Shown here piece after piece: positions 34,780 to 42,945 of a DNA stretch of 50,957 bases. The DNA is taken from the NCBI RefSeq assembly GCF_004283175.1, contig NZ_RXNW01000023.1:1-50957 (forward strand), written 5' to 3'. The stretch's first letter is position 1, and each line of letters starts with the position of its first letter. Position numbers and translations under genes: made by a program. This DNA is from Legionella longbeachae (GTDB lineage Bacteria > Pseudomonadota > Gammaproteobacteria > Legionellales > Legionellaceae). The notes below the pieces were generated by a model. The model ran no database searches. It was not told where the DNA came from and saw only the letters and a program-made list of their open reading frames with translations.

Positions 34780-35892
34780 ATGCCTTTGGAGGTATTTAAT
34801 AATTCCAAGCTCTTAACCATGGGGGTTGAGCTTGAATTACAATTAGTTAGTCTTAGTGACTATGATTTAACCGATTCAAGCCCTGACTTACTGGAACTAT
34901 TGAAACGGCAGCCATTCCCAGGCGCTTTTACGCCTGAAATTACCGAAAGCATGATTGAAGTATCAACTCATATACATAGTGCTTATGAAGATCTTTTAAA
35001 TGAATTATTGGATATTCGTGATAAATTAATTTTGGCTGGAGATAAGTTGAATATTGGGATATGTGGTGGAGGAACCCATCCATTTCAATTATGGTCAGAG
35101 CGAAAAATATATAATAAATTAAGGTTTTTAGAGGTATCTAAACTATATGGCTATCTTTCCAAGCAGTTCACTATATTTGGTCTACATATCCATATTGGTT
35201 GTACCTCCGGGAAAGAGGCTCTTTTCCTACTTCATAGTTTGAATCGCTATATCCCACATTTCATTGCTCTATCTGCTTCTTCTCCATTTGTACAAGGGAA
35301 GGATACTTTGTTCAACTCTGCACGACTTAATTCAGTTTTTGCATTTCCTTTAAGTGGTCGTGCTCCCTTTGTATTAGATTGGGAACAATTCAATCAATAT
35401 TTCACTAAAATGGAATTAACTGGCATAGTTCATAGTATGAAGGATTTTTATTGGGATATTCGCCCAAAACCTGAGTTCGGGACAATTGAATTACGTGTTT
35501 GCGACACTCCCTTAACTGTCAATAGAGCAGCGGCTTTAGCTTCCTATTTGCAATCATTATGTTCGTATTTACTGGAAGAACAAGAACTTATCCCGGAAGA
35601 AGATGATTATCTTGTGTACAACTACAATCGATTTCAAGCGTGTCGATTTGGTTTAGAAGGAACCATTATTCACCCTAAAACATATGAGCCAATATTGCTA
35701 AGGGAAGATATACTTACTACTTTACGTTTAATCCAATCACATGCTGAGCAATTAAACGGTCTAGGGGCATTGGACCATATCAATAGAATTACCCATCAGG
35801 GAAGTGATGCGACATTCTTACGACAAAAATATATAGAGCAAACAAGTGTTGAAAGTATTGTGGATACATCATTAAAACGGTTTAGATATTGA
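34780..35892 (+). CDS. ybdK: YbdK-type carboxylate-amine ligase (GCS2 glutamate-cysteine ligase)
   Basis: The 370-residue enzyme has the GCS2 family layout: MGVELELQLVS near the start (Glu metal ligands), PEITESMIEVSTHIHS, the IGICGGGTHPF loop, FGLHIHIGCTSG with its paired histidines, and the C-terminal GTIELRVCDTPLTVNRAA block. Members form an amide bond between glutamate and cysteine (or similar) with ATP; E. coli YbdK has weak gamma-glutamylcysteine synthetase activity. A strong ribosome-binding site (AAAGGAGAG) lies before the ATG. It is coupled to an antiporter gene, which is interesting because glutathione-type thiols gate KefB/C antiporters. Complete and intact. Confidence 0.85.
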   Translation: MPLEVFNNSKLLTMGVELELQLVSLSDYDLTDSSPDLLELLKRQPFPGAFTPEITESMIEVSTHIHSAYEDLLNELLDIRDKLILAGDKLNIGICGGGTHPFQLWSERKIYNKLRFLEVSKLYGYLSKQFTIFGLHIHIGCTSGKEALFLLHSLNRYIPHFIALSASSPFVQGKDTLFNSARLNSVFAFPLSGRAPFVLDWEQFNQYFTKMELTGIVHSMKDFYWDIRPKPEFGTIELRVCDTPLTVNRAAALASYLQSLCSYLLEEQELIPEEDDYLVYNYNRFQACRFGLEGTIIHPKTYEPILLREDILTTLRLIQSHAEQLNGLGALDHINRITHQGSDATFLRQKYIEQTSVESIVDTSLKRFRY

Positions 35893-36217
35893 AAACAGGA
35901 CTTTATTACAAAATCTCTAATTAATTTCAAAATTTCCAGCTTTTATAATTTATTATTCTGCACTATGTGGTTGAGGAATATCATCAATTTCATGTGAGCT
36001 GCGTTTTGATTATGGATCTCTTAAATCGATATCTAGAGCAGCCATAGTTTTAAAGTAGAAGTAATTTATGACAAAGATTCAAAGACATTCAATTGCTAAA
36101 AATTTTGTATTTGAATAAATCTAAATCTATTACAATAGAGAACGACTATCATTCAATGATTGGTTATAACACGCCGGAGGGATTTGAGACTAAAAGGGGG
36201 CTTAGCAAAGAGTCTTT
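35893..36217. other. Gap with no supported gene
   Basis: About 325 AT-rich bases after the ligase gene. A GC-richer patch near 36170-36200 could contribute to termination, but no clear hairpin is followed by a T-tract. Confidence 0.35.
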
Positions 36218-36246
36218 TTTTCAGAGTAAGCTCACTCCGCTATAAT
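36218..36246 (+). promoter_or_regulatory. Probable sigma-70 promoter of the hydrolase gene
   Basis: TTTTCA, 17-base spacer, TATAAT (perfect -10), ending 86 bases before the ATG at 36333. The spacing is ideal and the -35 matches at four of six positions. Confidence 0.45.
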
Positions 36247-36332
36247 AGTCATTTTTTAGCATCAACAATGAGGTAAAAAACTATTACAAAAAAGATCAAA
36301 TAGACTGTTTTTTACATAAAGAGGTTACGTCA

Positions 36333-37193
36333 ATGAAGTTATTTTTATCTAATAAAGCTCATTTTATTAGCAATGCTTTTTTTTCCTCGTCTACATATAA
36401 AGCTCTTAATAATAGTTTTATTTTCATCCCAGGTTTAGGGTGTGATGAAAGAATCTGGGGAAAAGTTAATGCTGGGCTAAACCGCTTAGAACAAGGAAAT
36501 ATTTTATATCCTCCTTATCACGGAAAAACGATTCCTGAATTCGCTAGTTCCATTTTGCAACAATGTGAAGTTGCATCTTATAAAAAACTGTATATTGCCG
36601 GCCACTCCCTAGGATCTAATATTGCTATTAAACTTGCAAAATATTTGCTAGACAGCTCGATTCAAGTGAATGGTCTTGTTTTAGTTAATGGAAGCATAGC
36701 ACCTCATACAGAAAGGGAAGTTGATAAGAAAAAGAGGTTGGTTCAAAAAATCCATAAAGAAGAAAATTTTTATAAAATAATTGCTAATCCTAACTTTTAT
36801 ACACAACTATCGAATAGGCTCAATAACGAGGATCGTGAACTTCTAATGCAGATGGTAAAAAAAACGGGTAAAGATGTCTTTGTACATCAATTATTAGCAA
36901 CCCTAAACAGACATGCTACAAAGGAAGATCTTCTTGAACTGTTAAATAATAATATCAAGGTGATAGCGATTAACGGGGATAAAGATAAGGTTATCCCTAA
37001 TTCAGGATGGAGTGATCTTTTAAATACATATAAAAACTTTACTTCTAAAATAGTTGCTAATGGAAGTCATATACTTCCGATGGAACATAATGAGATTATT
37101 TTAGACAGTATAAAATCTTTGTTTTGTAGCTCAAAAAAGGAATATCTTTTAGAATGCAATAAAAAAGATGATGTTTTGAAGCCAATGATATAA
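36333..37193 (+). CDS. Alpha/beta hydrolase
   Basis: The 286-residue protein has the alpha/beta-hydrolase order: FIPGLGCDERIWGKV (oxyanion-hole strand, G-L-G-C-D), nucleophile elbow AGHSLGS with Ser92, an acid candidate in NGDKDKV (Asp216 or Asp218) and His246 in NGSHILP. A cap of helices lies between about 120 and 200. It resembles bioH/esterase-type carboxylic-ester hydrolases but no substrate is evident. There is no clear Sec signal; the N-terminus (KLFLSNKAHFISNAFFSSS) is weakly hydrophobic. GAGG about ten bases before the ATG supports the start, and a consensus -10 lies upstream. Confidence 0.78.
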   Translation: MKLFLSNKAHFISNAFFSSSTYKALNNSFIFIPGLGCDERIWGKVNAGLNRLEQGNILYPPYHGKTIPEFASSILQQCEVASYKKLYIAGHSLGSNIAIKLAKYLLDSSIQVNGLVLVNGSIAPHTEREVDKKKRLVQKIHKEENFYKIIANPNFYTQLSNRLNNEDRELLMQMVKKTGKDVFVHQLLATLNRHATKEDLLELLNNNIKVIAINGDKDKVIPNSGWSDLLNTYKNFTSKIVANGSHILPMEHNEIILDSIKSLFCSSKKEYLLECNKKDDVLKPMI

Positions 37194-37580
37194 AAACCGT
37201 TGAGAAGTATGTAAGGCATTTAATAAAATATGTCTGCCACTAAGCCTTATATTGACTACCTCGTTAAAAGTTCTGGGATATTCCAGTTCCCAGAATTCAC
37301 TCACCAACGCGACAGGTTAAAGGCCGCGAGCGTCCTGTTTCCGGCACGTTTGCTCCCAAAGAGCAAAGTGTATACCTAAATCAATGAATTATTTGCTGCA
37401 GAAAGATTTACTTCGCAGTCCTTAGGGCTGTCTGTATAAATCGCAGCCTATCGCGGACTATGCACCTCAGCCTTCCTTGGCGCACAGCGAGGATGGGGTT
37501 CACTGTATTTTTAAATTATCAAATTCGAATTAGATTAAAACATTATCTGAACCAACGATGACATGCAAATTGCAAGGTGT
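37194..37580. other. GC-rich island with one 49-codon frame
   Basis: Between two ordinary genes the sequence turns clearly richer in G+C (37260-37500). It contains one small open frame at 37230-37379 and several short inverted repeats. It looks like a dispersed repeat or an RNA-coding segment rather than a normal spacer. Confidence 0.4.
37230..37379 (+). CDS. Possible 49-residue peptide
   Basis: ATG at 37230 opens MSATKPYIDYLVKSSGIFQF and ends ...RLLPKSKVYT. It has balanced composition but codon use unlike the neighbours (more G+C) and only a distant AAGG upstream. It could be a small gene, a repeat-borne frame or chance. Confidence 0.2.
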   Translation: MSATKPYIDYLVKSSGIFQFPEFTHQRDRLKAASVLFPARLLPKSKVYT

Positions 37581-38087
37581 TTATTTTGACAACTTATTTT
37601 TTAAATAATAGAACATGGGAAGAAAGATGGGGATAAATAGTAAGACTATAGTAACCTTGGCAGGATTCAATGAGTATTTCCATTGGTAATAACTTTGATT
37701 TGGTGCTGATTGTGGGTTATAGGCTTCATACGCTAACATGGAACTTAACATTAAAAATTGGCTAGAAATATAGCTCCAGTTGTACCATAGAATTATCATT
37801 GCAATACCGACTAATCCTGCAATCAGGATAAAAATATTATTGGTTTTTCCCTTGTTGGTTTCAAGTTCAAGGTTAGTGAAAGCATAATGAAAACCAACGA
37901 GCATGATAATGAAACTTAAACAGAATAATAAATGGATAACTGGATTCTGCAGCAGACCAATATAGCCAATTTGATTAGGATCAATTTGGGGTAGCGAAGC
38001 TTCAGAAGGGTGAGTAAATATTAAAGCAATACGGAGAAACCCAATAAACAATATTCCTAGCAACACAGTGAATTTCTTTTTTGTCAT
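37581..38087 (-). CDS. Membrane protein of unknown function, four helices
   Basis: The 168-residue product has four hydrophobic segments (about 6-25, 50-70, 83-105, 143-162) with a periplasmic-looking loop (FTHPSEASLPQIDPNQ) after the first helix. I recognise no family motif. It is transcribed towards the hydrolase gene. The tail is basic (YYLKNKLSK). It may be an ordinary inner-membrane protein; there is no sign of decay. Confidence 0.55.
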   Translation of the reverse strand: MTKKKFTVLLGILFIGFLRIALIFTHPSEASLPQIDPNQIGYIGLLQNPVIHLLFCLSFIIMLVGFHYAFTNLELETNKGKTNNIFILIAGLVGIAMIILWYNWSYISSQFLMLSSMLAYEAYNPQSAPNQSYYQWKYSLNPAKVTIVLLFIPIFLPMFYYLKNKLSK

Positions 38088-38392
38088 TTGAGTAGCCTGT
38101 ATTTGCTGATATAAATTAAATTATAGTAAAAAGCACATAACAAAGAAGAACCTTAATTATCCAATAAGTCTTTAACTAAAGATTTATTTCATTACAGTGA
38201 GAATCAAGAGCGCCAATTCACATGAATTAAATTTAAATGTTCTTTCATGAATAAAAATAAAGGGTTGATCTACATAAATGGGGCAAAGAGGCTTGTTGCA
38301 TTTCTGTCCGCATCTAAGTAGTCTGGAACCGATCTTTTGATCCAGTAGCCCTATCAGAAACAGTCTCGTTTTGCAAAAATCTATAAACCACT
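38088..38392. other. Gap with no supported gene
   Basis: About 305 bases. They hold the upstream region of the membrane-protein gene. No coding or structured signal stands out, apart from proximity to the IS6 remnant. Confidence 0.35.
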
Positions 38393-38614
38393 TTATTTTG
38401 TTGCCGAAGTAAATAAAGTAAAAAGAACCATAATAATTACTCCATTAAGGAAGAATTCAGGAAATAAGTGAGCATCAGTGAGCTGAGTCCAATTATTCGT
38501 CCAGGCTTTAATATTCGATGCCTTGGTTTGGGAGTATTGCTGCATCAGTTTTGAAGCCAACAGGTTGATTGCTTGTACCTGGCTTAGCGTTACAGAGCTT
38601 GCGCTGTGACGCAA
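38393..38614 (-). pseudogene. Fragment of a membrane protein C-terminus
   Basis: A 73-codon piece opening at a TTG: helical VQAINLLASKLMQQYSQTKA, a W-rich segment, and a final hydrophobic helix FPEFFLNGVIIMVLFTLFTS. It looks like the last loop and helix of a transporter of MFS size, cut off upstream by stops. The family is not identified. It lies beside a truncated IS6, which may have caused the loss. Confidence 0.35.
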
Positions 38615-38729
38615 AATTTCAAAAAGTTATTGAGTTGATAATGAACTAACAATCCCTAATTAATTCAATTGGTTTTATTATAAATTACATTTTATGTAAG
38701 TAATTTTTAAACCAAACGGATTTTTACGC

Positions 38730-38996
38730 TCAATTTGCTTTGATAATAGGAAAACAGTAATAAATTTTATCTATCTTTTGTACAACACAGCGCCAATCTA
38801 TCCGCTTTTTAAGCTCTGGTGCATAGTGCTGGACCCAGCGATAAACCGTTGTATGGTCAATTGCCAACCCACGCTCAGCCATCATTTCTTCTAAATCACG
38901 ATAGCCAATGCCATATTTGCAATACCAACGTACACATTTCAGAATTAGATCCACATTAAAGTGCCGCCATTTGAAATCAATTGGATTTTTAGACAT
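38730..38996 (-). mobile_element. IS6-family transposase, N-terminal fragment
   Basis: From ATG at 38996 the product reads MSKNPIDFKWRHFNVDLILK, WYCKYGIGYRDLEEMMAERG and DHTTVYRWVQHYAPELKKR. This is the conserved N-terminal DNA-binding region of IS6/IS26-type transposases. After about 67 residues the family similarity stops (DWRCVVQKIDK...), so the DDE catalytic domain is lost. A longer frame starting at 39020 adds eight codons without support. Confidence 0.8.
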
Positions 38997-39214
38997 TTGC
39001 TGCTCTATAGAAAATCGCAATTATACCCTAATCCTAATTTTTTCAACGCAGCCGTGATGCATGCCCTCACCCAAAATTTTTATAGATTGAAATAAGTTTA
39101 ATTGGGCAACGATTGGGACGTAATTGTCAATTAAATTGGCTTTACTCCCAATTAAGTAAATTTTAGACAACTATCAATCAGCTCAACTTATTCGATATCC
39201 CCTATATTATTGCA

Positions 39215-39243
39215 TTAACCTGCTAAACTATAAGACATATAAT
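39215..39243 (+). promoter_or_regulatory. Probable promoter of the type I secretion genes
   Basis: TTAACC, 17-base spacer, TATAAT (perfect -10), ending 22 bases before the ATG at 39266, which would give a very short leader. The Shine-Dalgarno-like GGGAAAAGAGG directly abuts the start codon. Confidence 0.4.
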
Positions 39244-39265
39244 TTATCTTCTGTGGGAAAAGAGG

Positions 39266-41468
39266 ATGGATAAGTCTAACGAGAATAAAGAAACTTTCTC
39301 TTATCCATTATTAGATTGTTTAGTAATTTTAACTATATTAAGTCATCGTCCTTTATCTGCAGATGTACTGCGTGCCGGATTACCTCTGGAAAATAATAGA
39401 TTAACCCCCGCCTTATTTATACGTGCAGCGGAACGTGTTGGATTCTCAGCGCGGGTAGTCAAACGCTCCCTTTCTCATATTTCGAAATTAGTTTTACCTG
39501 TTGTGTTACTTTTAAAAAATGATCAGGCCTGCATACTAAATAAGATAATTGATTCAGAAACAGTGGAACTCATTTTGTCTGATCATGGAGGAGGTGTTCA
39601 ACAAAAATCAGTAGATGATTTGGAAGAAAATTATACTGGACAAGCCATATTTATCGCTCCAGTTTTTAAATATGAGACACGTTCTGAAGCAAAACCAACA
39701 GAGAGAATAGATAAGCTGTCATGGTTTTGGAGTACTTTATCTCGTTATCGATATATTTATATTCAAGTCATCCTCGCAGCATTCTTAGTCAATATTTTTA
39801 ATTTGGTTATGCCGTTGTTTATAATGAATGTGTATAACCGCGTTATACCAAATAATGCCAATGTGACTTTGTGGGTACTCGTTATCGGGGTTTTGATGAT
39901 CCATTTTTTTGATTTTATTTTAAGACTATTACGCGGGTATTTAATTGATGTGAGTGGAAAAAAGGCCGATGTGGTGATGGCAAGCACTTTGTTTCAACAA
40001 GCAATGAGTATCCGCTTGATGAATAAACCCAATTCTGTAGGCGCGTTTGTAAATAATTTGCGTGAGTTTGAAGTACTAAGAGATTTTTTTACTTCCGCAA
40101 CGCTAACTACAATTATTGATTTACCCTTTGTTATTTTGTTTTTCGTGCTTATTGCTTATTGCTTATTTAGGAAGTTGGCTTGTACTGATTCCACTTATTA
40201 TAGTGCCGCTTATTTTGCTCGCTGCATATATTCTTGAGAAACCAATGCGGGAAGCGGTACTAAAATCCTTGCAAGGAGCAATGCAAAAACATGCAATATT
40301 AGTTGAAACAGTAACAGCTATAGAAACGGTAAAATCGTTGAATGCTGAAGGCCAAATGCAGAAAAAATGGGAGCAATATGTTGGTACTACAGCACGAGAC
40401 TCACTAAAAATGCGCTATTACTCAAATTTGATCATCACTATTACCAATTACGGCCAACAGTTTATTACCGTGGGCATGATCGCCTTAGGTGTATATATGA
40501 TCGAAGAGGGAAGCATGTCCTTAGGTGGTTTAATCGCCACAAATATTTTAGCGGGAAGGATTTTAGCTCCGCTTTCTTCATTGGCAGGTATTTTAACCCG
40601 GTTACAGCAAGCCAGGTTATCATTGGAAAATCTCAATCATTTGATGTCATTGCCTGTTGAGCGCCCAGAAAATAAACGTTTTTTACACCTGCCGAAAATA
40701 GAGGGAACAATAGAATTCGACAAAGTTAGTTTTCAATATCCAGGTCAACAAATCCTGGCACTTGATAAAGTTTCTTTTAAAATAAAGGCAGGAGAGCGCG
40801 TCGCATTTATTGGTCGTATTGGTTCGGGTAAAAGTACCATCCAACGATTACTTCTTGGTTTATATCAACCAAAAGAAGGAAATATTTATATAGATGGTAT
40901 TAACATAGAGCAACTAGATCCTGTCGACTTAAGGAAGAACATGGGCTTTGTTCCTCAAGATAGCATGTTATTCTACGGGACAGTACGAGACAATATTTCT
41001 ATGGGAATGCCTTGGGCTGATGATACTGCAATTATTAATGCAGGTTATCTTGGTGGTGTTGACCGATTTGTTAATCATCATCCAGAAGGATTTGATATGA
41101 TGGTTGGCGAGAGAGGCGAAGGTTTATCTGGAGGACAGCGTCAATCTATTGCATTGGCTCGTGGATTGTTATCTGACCCACCGATTTGGTTATTTGATGA
41201 GCCAACCAGTGCCATGGATATGGCTACAGAACAAGAAACAATTCAGCGATTACTATCTCTTAAAGAAAGAAAAACCATTATTTTAGTGACACATAAAGTA
41301 TCATTATTTCCTTTAGTTGAACGTCTTATTATGATGGATAATGGGCATATCATAATAGATGGACTCAAAAATGAAGTTATCGACGTTCTGCAAAAAGCTC
41401 AATCACTTGAAAAACAAAAACAGTCTCAACAATTCTCGTCTTCAGTACCAAATCAGGAAGGGAAGTAA
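39266..41468 (+). pseudogene. Type I secretion ABC exporter, frameshifted by an extra 7-bp unit (possibly phase-off)
   Basis: Two overlapping frames make one LapB/LssB-type exporter of about 730 residues. Codons from 39266 encode a degenerate C39-like peptidase domain (LDCLVILTILSHRPLSADVL, no catalytic His evident) and the first membrane helices (VMPLFIMNVYNRVIPNNANV). Reading then shifts: from about 40169 the other frame continues LGSWLVLIPLIIVPLILLAA through the ATPase, with Walker A GRIGSGKST, signature LSGGQRQSIALARG, Walker B IWLFDEPTSAMD and H-loop VTHK. The break falls in CTTATTG-CTTATTG-CTTATTT (40148-40168). Removing one 7-base unit restores VLIAYLGSWLVL with no other defect. The protein would export the repeat protein encoded downstream, with HlyD and an outer-membrane TolC encoded elsewhere. 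Confidence 0.88.
40148..40168 (+). repeat. 7-bp tandem repeat at the frameshift of the ABC exporter
   Basis: Two perfect CTTATTG units followed by CTTATTT. Two-unit length loses the frame; one unit fits the conserved protein exactly. Because 7 is not a multiple of 3, each gain or loss changes frame. Confidence 0.85.
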
Positions 41469-41470
41469 AT

Positions 41471-42714
41471 ATGGCTTTGAAGAAAAATAAGCAAGATAAA
41501 AAATTTTTTTCAGAGGATGAGGATTTTATTTCTGACTCTAAAGCCGCATTATTAACTAAAAAAACAGTGGTTGCTAACAGTATTCTTTTTATTGTTTTAA
41601 TGCTCATTATTTCAGGAATAATATGGTCTTATTTTGGAATGATAGATGACGTTGTTATCGGGGAGGGAAAAGTTATTCCTTCCTCGGAGGTTAAAATTAT
41701 ACAAAGCCTGGATAGCGGAATTATTAATAAGATTTTAGTTCAGGAAGGAGAAATAGTTCACCCAAACCAAATTCTGGTAACTCTAGATGATACACGGTAC
41801 AAAGCGGATTATAAAAATGGTTACCATCGATATCTCGCTCTTTCTGCGACTGTTGCTAGGTTAATGGCACAAGCTTATGGTCAGCCAAGTGTTAAGTTTT
41901 CAGCTGAGTTAAAAGAAAATGCTCCTGATCTTGTAGATAGAGAAAATTATTTATTTAAAACCCAACTCGATTCACTTCATTCAGAATTAGAAAATTTACA
42001 ACAATATTTAGATCTTGCTAAAGAGCATACTAAAATGTACGAAAAATTAACTATTAAAGGATATGCATCTAAAGCTGAATATATTCGTACTCAGCAAATT
42101 ATTGCGGAAATTCAACAAAAGATATTAGAGAAAAAAAATCAATATCAGAATACTGCGTGGACTGAGCTTAATCAGAATAAAGCTGAGCTAATGAGTTTGA
42201 CTGATTCATTAGCTTCTTTAAAAGATAAAATGGTGCGCACTGAATTAAGATCACTTGTTTATGGCGTAGTTAAAAAAATTAATATTAAAACTGAGGGAGG
42301 AGTTGTAAGCCCTGGGGAAGATATTTTGGAAATTGTTCCTTTGTCAGATAAGTTACTTGTTGAGGCAAAAGTCACTCCTAAGGATATCGCTTTTATTCAT
42401 AAAGGACAAAAGGTATCAGTCAAGATCACCGCTTATGATTATACAGTCTATGGCAGTTTAAATGGAGTTGTTACTTATATCAGTCCAGACGCAATTGAGG
42501 AATCAAGTAATAAGCTACCAGGGGGGGACCAATAACTTACTATATGATCCGTGTACAAACCGATAAAAATTATTTAGGAAATGACAAACATAAATTACCC
42601 ATAATTCCTGGTATGACAGCAAATGTTTTTATTAAAACAGGCAAAAAAAGTGTTTTAGACTATATTCTTAAACCAATTTTTAAAGCCAAAGAGGAATCCT
42701 TTAGGGAAAGATAA
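41471..42714 (+). pseudogene. HlyD-type membrane-fusion adaptor, frameshifted at a G7 tract (possibly phase-off)
   Basis: This gene starts two bases after the exporter stop, with GGAAGGGAAG as ribosome-binding site, so the two are coupled. The first 354 codons give a cytoplasmic tail, one membrane helix (VANSILFIVLMLIISGIIWS, about 36-55), a biotinyl-lipoyl-like hairpin (IIQSLDSGIINKILVQEGEI), a long coiled-coil hairpin and the start of the beta barrel. Translation then stops at TAA just past a run of seven G (42521-42527). In the next frame the barrel resumes: ITYYMIRVQTDKNYLG, LPIIPGMTANVFIKTGKKSV and a normal end at 42712-42714. One extra G would restore the frame. HlyD proteins link the ABC exporter to TolC. 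Confidence 0.85.
42521..42527 (+). repeat. Poly-G tract (G7) at the HlyD frameshift
   Basis: Seven consecutive G in an AT-rich gene, exactly where the conserved frame is lost. A tract of eight would give a continuous protein. Runs of this kind slip readily in replication and also mislead some sequencing methods. Confidence 0.8.
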
Positions 42715-42789
42715 GGATTATTACATCATTATTTTAAAAATTATTTAATTTTAATGACCGAAAAAAAATCACTTTCTACACAAATAAAT

Positions 42790-42818
42790 TTGAATAAAAA
42801 TTAGCCAACACCTATACT
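42790..42818 (+). promoter_or_regulatory. Probable sigma-70 promoter of the repeat-protein gene
   Basis: TTGAAT, exact 17-base spacer, TATACT, about 128 bases before the ATG at 42946. This would let the substrate be transcribed separately from the exporter genes. Confidence 0.45.
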
Positions 42819-42945
42819 TTAATTACTATAATCTGATGTAACTCCCACTACTTGAAAGTATCGGTTTGTTCAGGTGTTTAATAATGCGCAGGTACTAAAG
42901 TCATGGAAGAATTAAGAACCTTGCAACATGGTTTTAGGTGTTCTC

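Noticed and set aside
39266-39640. Active C39 peptidase domain in the exporter
   Set aside because: The region keeps the fold-like pattern (LDCLVIL...), but no catalytic His-Asp pair follows, and the downstream substrate has no double-glycine leader.
39266-40237. Independent gene for the first half of the ABC exporter
   Set aside because: Its last 15 or so residues are out-of-frame sequence, and the conserved protein continues in the next frame after one 7-bp unit is removed.
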